Below are positions 1 through 5,073 of a stretch of 6,408 nucleotides of DNA, piece after piece (the first letter of the stretch is position 1; every line of letters starts with the position of its first letter). The position numbers and the translations under genes were made by a program. The stretch is from NCBI GenBank assembly GCA_025964055.1, contig JAOPZP010000196.1, positions 1-6,408 of the forward strand, read 5' to 3'. The notes beneath the pieces are model-generated. The model was not told the DNA's origin and did no database searches. It saw nothing but the letters and a program-made list of their open reading frames with translations. The stretch comes from Conexibacter sp. (GTDB lineage: Bacteria; Actinomycetota; Thermoleophilia; Solirubrobacterales; Solirubrobacteraceae).

Positions 1-179
1 GCGCCCTGCCCGGCGGCGCACAGCTGATCGGTCACCTGGGCGGCGCCCCGGGCTACCGCTCCTACACCGGGCGCGCGCACCCCTCGAACGCGACGATCTC
101 GTTCGCGCTCAACACCGGGGAGGACCCCACCGCGCTCGCCATCCCGGCGGTGAAGGCGCTGGCAGCGACACAACGGTGA
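1..179 (+). CDS. Serine beta-lactamase / D-Ala-D-Ala carboxypeptidase-like hydrolase, C-terminal fragment
   Basis: This is the last 58 codons (frame starting at base 3, TGA at 177-179) of a gene that begins outside the window. The visible residues include HLGGAPGYRS (residues 11-20), which resembles the third active-site motif (H/K-x-G-G, then PG[YF]) of class C beta-lactamase-type serine hydrolases (PF00144 family). A hydrophobic beta-strand segment follows (TISFALNTGE, residues 31-40), and then a short terminal helix. In that family the two upstream motifs, SxxK and YxN, carry the catalytic serine, lysine and tyrosine; they lie off the window. The natural role in such bacteria ranges from peptidoglycan peptidase to esterase and cannot be told from this piece. 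The gene converges on the MmcQ/YjbR-like gene with a 33-bp gap. The family call rests on one motif plus the general pattern. Confidence 0.7.
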   Translation, partial: ALPGGAQLIGHLGGAPGYRSYTGRAHPSNATISFALNTGEDPTALAIPAVKALAATQR

Positions 180-212
180 CGCACGTCGTCGGCGGCCATG
201 TGCGGCTGACCG

Positions 213-572
213 CTAGGTGCGGCGCCCGGCGTCCCGACGAGGCTCACCCCTGCGTCGGGGCTTGACCAGGTCGTAGCTGTCTTGGACGAGGTCGTAGACC
301 ATGGCGTCGTCGGCGTCCTGGGACATCGTGATCGTGATCCAGTGCCGCTTGTTGAGGTGGTAGCCGGGCACGATCGACATGTAGGACTCGCGCAACGACT
401 CGGCCAGCAGCGGATCGCACTTGACGCTCACCTGCAGCGGCGTGGCGCTCAGCCGGGTCAGGGCGAACACCTTGCCGCCGATCTTGAAGACCGACAGTCC
501 GGGGGCGAACGGGAAGTCCTCGATCGCGCCCGGCATCGAGAGGCACCAGTCGCGGAGCTCGTCGGCGGTCAC
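213..572 (-). CDS. MmcQ/YjbR family protein
   Basis: The gene encodes 119 residues, the usual length for the MmcQ/YjbR (PF04237) family of small single-domain proteins with a CyaY-like or double-wing DNA-binding fold. The hallmarks are all present. They are an N-terminal helix (ELRDWCLSMPGAIEDFPF, about residues 5-22), a strand pair around FKIGGKVFALTR (29-40), QVSVKCDP (47-54), and the signature VPGYHLNKRHWITI (68-81). A final helix around YDLVQDSYDLV (93-103) leads into a basic Arg-rich tail. The family is annotated as DNA-binding on structural grounds, but its cellular role is not established. The start is GTG (570-572), giving M-T-A-D-E-L. No Shine-Dalgarno is visible upstream, so leaderless or weakly initiated translation is possible. 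The gene is divergent from the DUF4031 gene across 58 bp and convergent with the beta-lactamase-like gene. Confidence 0.9.
   Translation of the reverse strand: MTADELRDWCLSMPGAIEDFPFAPGLSVFKIGGKVFALTRLSATPLQVSVKCDPLLAESLRESYMSIVPGYHLNKRHWITITMSQDADDAMVYDLVQDSYDLVKPRRRGEPRRDAGRRT
231..261. other. GC-rich inverted repeat (possible hairpin) between convergent genes
   Basis: CCCGACG at 233-239 and CGTCGGG at 253-259 are perfectly complementary over 7 bp. The stem extends to 9 bp if a T/G pair (232/260) and a G/C pair (231/261) are counted, and the loop is 13 nt. It lies inside the last codons of the MmcQ/YjbR-like gene and about 50 nt past the stop of the beta-lactamase-like gene. It could therefore help end plus-strand transcription. 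No T-run follows on either strand, so it is not a canonical intrinsic terminator, and such repeats arise by chance in GC-rich DNA. Confidence 0.3.
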
Positions 573-630
573 GGCCGCGACCGTACCGCGGGTCAGCGCC
601 GGAGTCGCTCACGACATACCATCGGCGGCC
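573..630. promoter_or_regulatory. Shared divergent upstream region, no clear promoter boxes
   Basis: These 58 bp separate the GTG start of the MmcQ/YjbR-like gene (minus) from the ATG of the DUF4031 gene (plus). Unless both genes are read from distant promoters, the region must hold start signals for both. I see only weak -10-like stretches: CATACCAT near 614-621 on the plus strand, and TACGGT at about 581-586 on the minus strand. Neither has a convincing -35 partner at 16-18 bp. Neither start has a good Shine-Dalgarno, and the short distance would fit leaderless or near-leaderless mRNAs, which are common in actinomycetes. The assignment rests on geometry, not on motifs. Confidence 0.35.
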
Positions 631-957
631 ATGGCCGTGTACGTCGACCACGCGTTTCTGCACGGGGAATGGGGCATCTGGTCTGGCGGCGGGCATCTGC
701 AGGCGGACACGGCGGAGGAGCTCCATGCCTTCGCCGCACGCCTCGGCCTCCGGCGTCGCTGGTTCCAGCATCGTCCCGGACGCCCGGATCGCGATCACTA
801 TGACTTGACCGCCGAGAAGCGCCGGCAGGCACTCGCCGAGGGCGCGATCACCGAGGACCGCGGGCAGGGCGTCGCACGTCGGAGACGCGTCCGCCGCGCC
901 ACCGAAGCGGCCGCACTCGCCGCCCGCTTTCACAGCCCGTGCGCCAGGTCGCTGTAG
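631..957 (+). CDS. DUF4031 domain-containing protein
   Basis: The gene encodes 108 residues and the family (DUF4031, PF13223) has no established function. The start at ATG 631 is chosen because DUF4031 proteins begin with a [MT]-V-Y-V-D strand, seen here as MAVYVDHAF. The core that follows is typical: a GHLQADTAEELHAFAARLGL segment (about residues 21-40) and RRRWFQH (41-47). DHYDLT (56-61) and the helix EKRRQALAEGAI (62-73) complete it. His and Asp residues at H21, D26, H57 and D59 are candidate functional positions by conservation pattern. The last 35 residues are a basic, Ala-rich extension (VARRRRVRRATEAAALAARF). The final nine codons overlap the 3' end of the convergent NAD kinase gene. 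The gene is divergent from the MmcQ/YjbR-like gene. No membrane segment or signal peptide is seen, so it is cytosolic. Confidence 0.85.
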   Translation: MAVYVDHAFLHGEWGIWSGGGHLQADTAEELHAFAARLGLRRRWFQHRPGRPDRDHYDLTAEKRRQALAEGAITEDRGQGVARRRRVRRATEAAALAARFHSPCARSL

Positions 958-1766
958 AACGTTCGCGGTCGTGTGCGAACCAGTCGGGCCTTCTGCGGTG
1001 CCGCACGGACCTCGAGGACTCCGGGCATCGGGAGGTCGTTGATGATCCGGCCGTCGATCTCGGTTCTCAAGGGCGCGCTGCCGGGCTCGGTCGCGACGCG
1101 GACGGTGTCCCCGCCGTCCAGTACGAGCGATCGCAGCCGGCTGCCCTGCGTGGCCAGCGGCGTGACGACGATGGCGTCCAGGGACGGCGCGACCGCCGGA
1201 CCACCAGCACCGACGTTGTAGGCGGTCGACCCGGTCGGTGACGCGACGACGACGCCGTCGCCCCGCAGTTGGAGGACCGTCTCGCCGTCGACCTCGACCC
1301 TGAGCCGCGCCGTCCCGTGGCCCGCGCGGCGGGCGATCACGACGTCGTTGAAGGCGACGACCGTGCGGGGCGGCTCGGTCCCGATCGTGGCGACGAGGGC
1401 CGTGCGCTCGTCGATGCTCGCCTCCCCCCGAGCGACGCGCTCCAGCGCCCCGTGGAAGTCGTCCCGATGGCAGTCGGCCAGGAAGCCCACGTTGCCGAAG
1501 TTGATGCCGAGCACTCCGACTTCGTGGGGCATCGCCAGCTGCAACGCGCGCAGGATCGTGCCGTCGCCGCCGAGCGCGATCACCAGCCCACAGCCGGGGC
1601 CCAGCCCGTTGGGCGCGGCGCTCGTCCCCAGGTCGACGACCTCCACGCCCTGCTCGGCCGCCCACGCTTGCATCATGAGCAGCTGCGGCCCGCATTCCGC
1701 CGACGGCGTCACCAGCACGCCCACGGAGCCCCCGCCTGCGTCGGAGGTGAGCGAGAACGGTCGCAT
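930..1766 (-). CDS. nadK: NAD kinase (NAD(+)/NADH kinase)
   Basis: The enzyme phosphorylates NAD to NADP with ATP or polyphosphate in the cytosol. The product has 278 residues, within the usual 270-310. The diagnostic motifs are GGDGT (66-70), NFGNVGFLADC (89-99), the helix DDFHGALERVARGEA (102-116), FNDVVIARR (139-147), and GDGVVVASPTGSTAYN (169-184). GAGGP (186-190) and IDGR (237-240) follow. The usual N-E pair after the first domain is N140-D141 here. The stretch that normally reads roughly P-H-[ST]-L-S-x-R-P is replaced by ATQGSRLRS (205-213). The chosen start is ATG 1764-1766, just before the first strand SVGVLVTPS, with GGGAG close upstream. The frame stays open to 1994, but that extension is Arg/Ala/Pro-rich and unlike the family. 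The gene stands apart from the recN/tlyA neighbourhood common for actinobacterial nadK, so it could be a second paralogue. Confidence 0.92.
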   Translation of the reverse strand: MRPFSLTSDAGGGSVGVLVTPSAECGPQLLMMQAWAAEQGVEVVDLGTSAAPNGLGPGCGLVIALGGDGTILRALQLAMPHEVGVLGINFGNVGFLADCHRDDFHGALERVARGEASIDERTALVATIGTEPPRTVVAFNDVVIARRAGHGTARLRVEVDGETVLQLRGDGVVVASPTGSTAYNVGAGGPAVAPSLDAIVVTPLATQGSRLRSLVLDGGDTVRVATEPGSAPLRTEIDGRIINDLPMPGVLEVRAAPQKARLVRTRPRTFYSDLAHGL

Positions 1767-2159
1767 CTCTCCCGGCAGCCTTGCAGGTGACGGCCGCCGC
1801 CATGGGCGCGAGCCCCTGACGCTCGCCTCAGCTAGGACGAGCCTGCCCGGTGCGCGTCCGGCGCGCCGCCGCCCAGACGCCGGCGCGGGGTCCGGCGAGC
1901 CGGCAGCGCTGCGGGCATGTCGTGCACGCCGCGCTGCAGGACGGCGAGCACGAGGGCGCGCTGACGCATGAGCGTGCTGTGACGGGGCGACCACTGATCA
2001 CGGGGCTCCATGGGTGGACCTTGGCGTCGGCGCCCCGCCGCGGTCAAGCCCCCAGAACTGACGACCGGCGTCCGGCAATTCGGCGCTTGCTGGGACTTTG
2101 CGATCGGCGCACGGAGTGCAAGGGCGATGGCCTGACGGCGATGTCGCTGCCGGCGCCGC
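1767..2159. other. Intergenic region of 393 bp, no confident gene
   Basis: This is the gap between the 5' end of the NAD kinase gene and the 3' end of the FAD-dependent oxidoreductase gene, both on the minus strand. It should hold the end of the oxidoreductase transcript and the promoter of the NAD kinase. I could not find a stem followed by a T-run, nor a -35/-10 pair with good spacing. A TTGACC occurs on the minus strand near 2042-2047, but nothing like a -10 lies 16-18 bp beyond. Open frames on both strands here lack recognisable protein motifs. The only one worth recording is the short minus-strand ORF at 1832-2011, listed separately. About 2045-2130 is less GC-rich than the surrounding genes, as expected for non-coding or regulatory DNA. 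Confidence 0.5.
1832..2011 (-). CDS. Doubtful small ORF upstream of NAD kinase, 59 codons
   Basis: I do not recognise this product. It would start at ATG 2009-2011 with AAGG about 8 nt upstream and end at TAG 1832-1834, 65 bp before the NAD kinase start. The N-terminal half looks protein-like: MEPRDQWSPRHSTLMRQRAL is followed by a short hydrophobic helix, VLAVLQRGV. Third codon positions are mostly G or C, which is weak support given the base composition. The C-terminal half (Pro/Arg/Gly-rich) looks like read-through of non-coding GC-rich DNA. It may be a real small protein co-transcribed with the NAD kinase, a decayed remnant whose C-terminus has shifted frame, or chance. No membrane segment or metal-binding cluster is present. 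Confidence 0.22.
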   Translation of the reverse strand: MEPRDQWSPRHSTLMRQRALVLAVLQRGVHDMPAALPARRTPRRRLGGGAPDAHRAGSS

Positions 2160-3737
2160 TCAGAGCGGCCGCAGGGTCGGCCAGTGGCGCTCGATGCCGT
2201 GGTCGTCGAGCAGGCGCTGGAACGCCTGCGTCCGCGCCCCGTCGTCGCTGATCTGCTGTGGCGTGGCGCCCGTCTCGAGGCAGTGCGCTGCGAGGAAGCC
2301 CGCCGCCTCGCCGATGTTCCACTCGACCGGGTGCAGGCGGTAGCACCCCGTAGTGATGTGCGTCGTCCCGATGTTCTTGGCCGCCGGCAGGAGGTTCTCC
2401 ATGCGCACCGGGATCAGGGCCGACAGCGGGATCTCGAAGGGCCAGCTCGGCACGTCGATGTAGGTGCGCCCGCCGGTGCTGGGATGCAGGTCGATCCGGT
2501 AGGCGCCGACGCCGACGGAGTCCGTGTAGCGGACGGCTCCCTTCGGGCGCGTGAGCGGCGTGAGGTCCTGCTCGACGATCGTGCGGCGGGCGCGGATCCG
2601 CCGGGACTCGCGGAGGTACGGCGCCTTGGCGAGGCCGTTGGACGTGCCCATCAGGTCGCCGCGCAGCCGCAGACCCGGATAGCCGTGGCCGTCGTCGCGC
2701 CGCGGCGCCTCGGTCTGCATCCAGTACAGCAGCGAGAGGCTGAGCTGTCGCGCGCCGCGCAGATGGCGGTCCGCCTCGTCCGCGTCGACGTCGATCACCG
2801 GCCCGAGGAAGTAGTCGTTCTGCGGCCAGTTGACCAGGGTGATGTCGCTGTCGACCGTCCCCGGGATGAACTGCTCGCGCTCGATCAGCCGCCGGTAGCG
2901 CCACAGGGGGAACGGGTGGTCCGCGCTGCCGTCGTCGAAGAGCGTCATCCGTCGCGGGCGCTGGGGATCGACCGGATCCGGAGCCTGCCACGAGAGGAGC
3001 CGGTCGGGCCAGAACTCGGGCCTGAAGTTGCGCCAGAAGTCATAGTCCTCGGGCCGGTCGATGGTGTGGTCCTCGCCGGGCAGGTGATCGAGCGCGAAGC
3101 ACCACGTGATCGCCTGCATGTCGAGCGGATCGGCATCGGCGGTGGCATGTGGCTCGCCGGTCTGGTCGACCGACTCGCGGCCCGTCACGTACTCCGTGCC
3201 GGTGAGCGCCAGCACGTCCCCGGCATCGGTCGCATCCAGGAAGTAGGCGCCGTGCAGGACCGTCTGCTCGCCGGTCTCGAGGTGCTCGACGGTGACCGAT
3301 CGCACGCGGTCGCCGTCGACCTCGGCGGCGACCGGTCGGGTGCGGGTCAGCTGCCGGATGCGGCCCGCGATCTTGTCGGGCAGCAGCAGCTGCTCGACGA
3401 TCTTGAAGGCGACCTCCGGCGGGCACGGAACCTTGGTCACCAGCGCTCCGCCCAGATGGGTGCGCTCGTCCACCATCGCCTCGCCGCGCAGCGGGAAGTG
3501 GTCGCGGAAGCACGCCCGGACCCCATCGCGGAATCGCCGCCAGCTCCGCGTGCAGCCGAAGTCCTCGATCCACGGGTGCTCGTCGGGCGGCACCGCCTGG
3601 CTGGTCATCTGCCCGCCGATCCAGTCCGTGGCCTCGGTCATCACGACCCGCCGCCCGAGGCGGGCGGCGGCCATCGCCGCGGCGCAGCCGCCCGTTCCAC
3701 CACCGACGATGATGATCTCGGCCTGCCGCTCGTTCAT
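2160..3737 (-). CDS. FAD-dependent oxidoreductase (FAD_oxidored / PF12831-like)
   Basis: This is a 525-residue flavoprotein of unknown substrate. It opens with a Rossmann dinucleotide-binding motif, VGGGTGGCAAA (11-21), then the strand ending in E35 (ribose-binding acid) and DWIGGQMTSQAV (38-49). YFLDATDAGDVLALTG (165-180) is the second FAD-contacting strand. RRIRARRTIVEQDL (379-392), then DSVGVGAYRIDLHP (406-419), are hallmarks of the FAD_oxidored family. The C-terminal flavin motif is LLPAAKNIGTTHIT (449-462), leading into YRLHPVEWNIGEAAGFLA (466-483). Some relatives are annotated 'xanthan lyase', which has no support here. There is no signal peptide, so the protein is likely cytosolic. The start ATG 3735-3737 overlaps the stop of the pyruvyl transferase gene (ATGA) and has no Shine-Dalgarno. 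This fits translational coupling in one operon. The frame is open further upstream to 4199, but only as a shadow of the neighbour. Confidence 0.9.
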   Translation of the reverse strand: MNERQAEIIIVGGGTGGCAAAMAAARLGRRVVMTEATDWIGGQMTSQAVPPDEHPWIEDFGCTRSWRRFRDGVRACFRDHFPLRGEAMVDERTHLGGALVTKVPCPPEVAFKIVEQLLLPDKIAGRIRQLTRTRPVAAEVDGDRVRSVTVEHLETGEQTVLHGAYFLDATDAGDVLALTGTEYVTGRESVDQTGEPHATADADPLDMQAITWCFALDHLPGEDHTIDRPEDYDFWRNFRPEFWPDRLLSWQAPDPVDPQRPRRMTLFDDGSADHPFPLWRYRRLIEREQFIPGTVDSDITLVNWPQNDYFLGPVIDVDADEADRHLRGARQLSLSLLYWMQTEAPRRDDGHGYPGLRLRGDLMGTSNGLAKAPYLRESRRIRARRTIVEQDLTPLTRPKGAVRYTDSVGVGAYRIDLHPSTGGRTYIDVPSWPFEIPLSALIPVRMENLLPAAKNIGTTHITTGCYRLHPVEWNIGEAAGFLAAHCLETGATPQQISDDGARTQAFQRLLDDHGIERHWPTLRPL

Positions 3738-4969
3738 GCGCGTAACGCCGATCGGCCGGTCGCCGGCGCGCGCGCCAGGCAGTCGAGGGCGATGTCGACC
3801 GTTCGCGACGAGCGCCGGCGCAGGGCTGCGACGTGCTTGGACGTGTCGGCGGCACGCTGCTGGCGCAGATCCCAGGCGCGGTCGATCGCCGCCAGCAGCG
3901 CACCGACCGACTCGCCGTCGAGGCGGCCGTTGGGCGGCGTGCCGATGGCGTCGAGGAAGTCCGCCACCTTGGGGGCGTAGGGGAGGGCGAACAGCGGCAC
4001 GTCGGCCAGCGCGGCGAAGATCAGGAGGTGCAGCCGCATGCCGATGACCATCGTCAAGTGCTGCATCAACCCAAGGAGCTCGCGGGGTGAGTACCGGCCC
4101 GTCAGCACGTGCCCCCGGTGGGCGCGCATCATGCGGGAGATGACGGCGTGCGACAGCCGGATGTCGCACTCCTCCATCGGGATGAACACGATGTCGCACT
4201 CCAAGCGGTCGACGGCGAAGTCGGCGACCTGCGCAAGCACCCGGTGCGCGTCCTCGGCGTCGAGCCCCGGCGCGGCGCGCCCGGGCTCGCGGAGCGACAG
4301 GCCGACCAGCCGGCGCCCGGGCGGAATGCCCTCCAGCCGCAGCTGCGTGTCGCTGAAGGGCTCCGGGTCGAGCAGGAGCGCGGGATCGGCGGTGACCTCG
4401 ACGTCGCAGTCGACGCCGATGTCCTCGAGGATCCGGCCGGCGCCGGCGTCGCGCACCGTCACGGCGTCCATCAGCGGCAGCAGCTCCTGGACGATGCGGC
4501 GGTCCTCCGGGTCGGTCAGCGGCCCGGCGCCGACGGCGTAGGCCATCGTGGCGACCCCCGCCTGCTGGGCCAGGCGCACCTCCCGGAGGTAGTGGCGCGC
4601 TTCGCCGTCGTACAGGATGCCGCCTCCGCCGAGCAGCAGGAGGTCCAGCGAGGCGACGTGCCGGCGCACGTCCTTGCGGGCGAGGGAGCGCACCGGGACC
4701 ACTGCCTCGACCGCGTGATGCGCACGCGTCTGCGGGGCCACGCGCGAGAAGACCGTCAGCGACACGTCGCTCAGCGCCCCGCGCAGGGCGGCGATCATCG
4801 CGGTCAGGATCGCCTCGTCGCCGGCGTTGAGCCCGCCGTAGGAGCCCGTGATCCCGATCGCCGTCGTCGGGGACCGGCCGGGCGGAGGTCCGATGCGCTG
4901 GAGGTCGGCGATGGTCGCCGGCTGCTGCCCTCGGCGCGCGAGGATGCTCGTGGTGCAGGCGTCGTCCAT
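3734..4969 (-). CDS. Polysaccharide pyruvyl transferase family protein (CsaB/WcaK-like)
   Basis: The product has 411 residues with the PF04230 layout. It has the N-terminal loop ITGSYGGLNAGDEAIL (40-55), a classic CsaB-type G-x-x-N-x-G-D-E signature. LDLLLLGGGGILYD (108-121) and MAYAVGAGPL (142-151) follow, then VTVRDAGAGRIL (170-181) and ADPALLL (194-200). The C-terminal domain has VIGMRLHLLIFAA (308-320, the G-x-R-x-H motif) and ALPYAPKV (328-335). Known members move pyruvate from phosphoenolpyruvate to a sugar as a ketal on cell-wall or capsular glycans; other members have unproven chemistry. There is no signal peptide or membrane helix, so it acts in the cytosol. The start ATG 4967-4969 is preceded by AAGG with 8-nt spacing. 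A GTG at 5015-5017 would add 16 residues. The gene precedes the FAD oxidoreductase with a 4-bp overlap, and follows the discoidin-domain gene after 104 bp. Confidence 0.9.
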   Translation of the reverse strand: MDDACTTSILARRGQQPATIADLQRIGPPPGRSPTTAIGITGSYGGLNAGDEAILTAMIAALRGALSDVSLTVFSRVAPQTRAHHAVEAVVPVRSLARKDVRRHVASLDLLLLGGGGILYDGEARHYLREVRLAQQAGVATMAYAVGAGPLTDPEDRRIVQELLPLMDAVTVRDAGAGRILEDIGVDCDVEVTADPALLLDPEPFSDTQLRLEGIPPGRRLVGLSLREPGRAAPGLDAEDAHRVLAQVADFAVDRLECDIVFIPMEECDIRLSHAVISRMMRAHRGHVLTGRYSPRELLGLMQHLTMVIGMRLHLLIFAALADVPLFALPYAPKVADFLDAIGTPPNGRLDGESVGALLAAIDRAWDLRQQRAADTSKHVAALRRRSSRTVDIALDCLARAPATGRSALRA

Positions 4970-4977
4970 GCCGCCCG

Positions 4978-4981
4978 CCTT
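4978..4981 (-). promoter_or_regulatory. Shine-Dalgarno supporting the pyruvyl transferase start
   Basis: On the minus strand AAGG lies 8 nt before ATG 4967-4969, followed by a G-rich stretch (GCGGGCGGC). It is the best ribosome-binding signal near this gene, and it is the reason this ATG was preferred to the in-frame GTG at 5015-5017. Confidence 0.5.
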
Positions 4982-4985
4982 GCCC

Positions 4986-4999
4986 AAAAACCCGAGGTT
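4986..4999 (-). other. Small hairpin followed by T-run in the intergenic gap
   Basis: Read on the minus strand, AACC-TCG-GGTT forms a 4-bp stem with a 3-nt loop and runs directly into TTT (AACCTCGGGTTTTT). It has the shape of an intrinsic terminator, but the stem is very short. It lies just upstream of the Shine-Dalgarno of the pyruvyl transferase gene. It could be a weak attenuator or nothing. Confidence 0.2.
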
Positions 5000-5038
5000 C
5001 TCACGCTCGATCTGCACGCCGCCCGGTGGCGACTGCCG

Positions 5039-5055
5039 CCCGGCTCTGCGCCGGG
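5039..5055 (-). other. GC-rich hairpin after the discoidin-domain gene
   Basis: CCCGGC (5039-5044) and GCCGGG (5050-5055) make a perfect 6-bp stem with a 5-nt loop. It begins about 18 nt beyond the TAG stop of the upstream gene. There is no adjoining T-run. It may stabilise the upstream mRNA end, reduce read-through into the pyruvyl transferase gene, or be a chance product of high GC. Confidence 0.35.
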
Positions 5056-5073
5056 ACGGAAGCCGCCGATGAT

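Noticed and set aside
244..1803. Minus-strand open frame of 519 codons across the MmcQ/YjbR-like, DUF4031 and NAD kinase genes
   Set aside because: The Arg/Gly/Ala-rich translation has no domain and lies out of frame with three recognisable genes.
1767..1994. N-terminal extension of the NAD kinase to an upstream start
   Set aside because: The extra 76 residues are Arg/Ala/Pro-rich and absent from the family. The ATG at 1764-1766 sits at the expected distance from the first strand.
2038..2160. Promoter candidates on the minus strand (TTGACC near 2042-2047, TTGCAC near 2117-2122)
   Set aside because: Neither has an AT-rich -10 hexamer at 16-18 bp, so I could not defend a promoter call.
1850..2251. 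Plus-strand ORF of 133 codons through the 393-bp intergenic stretch
   Set aside because: It has no motif, runs into the antisense of the oxidoreductase end, and its composition matches random GC-rich DNA.
2160..3737. Annotation of the flavoprotein as xanthan lyase because of the neighbouring pyruvyl transferase
   Set aside because: True xanthan lyases are secreted polysaccharide lyases with another fold. This protein has a clear FAD-binding fold and no signal peptide.
2184..3980. Plus-strand open frame of 598 codons antisense to the oxidoreductase and the pyruvyl transferase 3' end
   Set aside because: Its product is Arg/Val/Asp/Gly-rich without any family motif, and it runs across two clear genes. 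It is a typical shadow frame caused by G/C-ending codons.
3738..4199. N-terminal extension of the oxidoreductase to an upstream start
   Set aside because: The extension overlaps the pyruvyl transferase gene. The ATG at 3735-3737 directly precedes the Rossmann motif, as expected.
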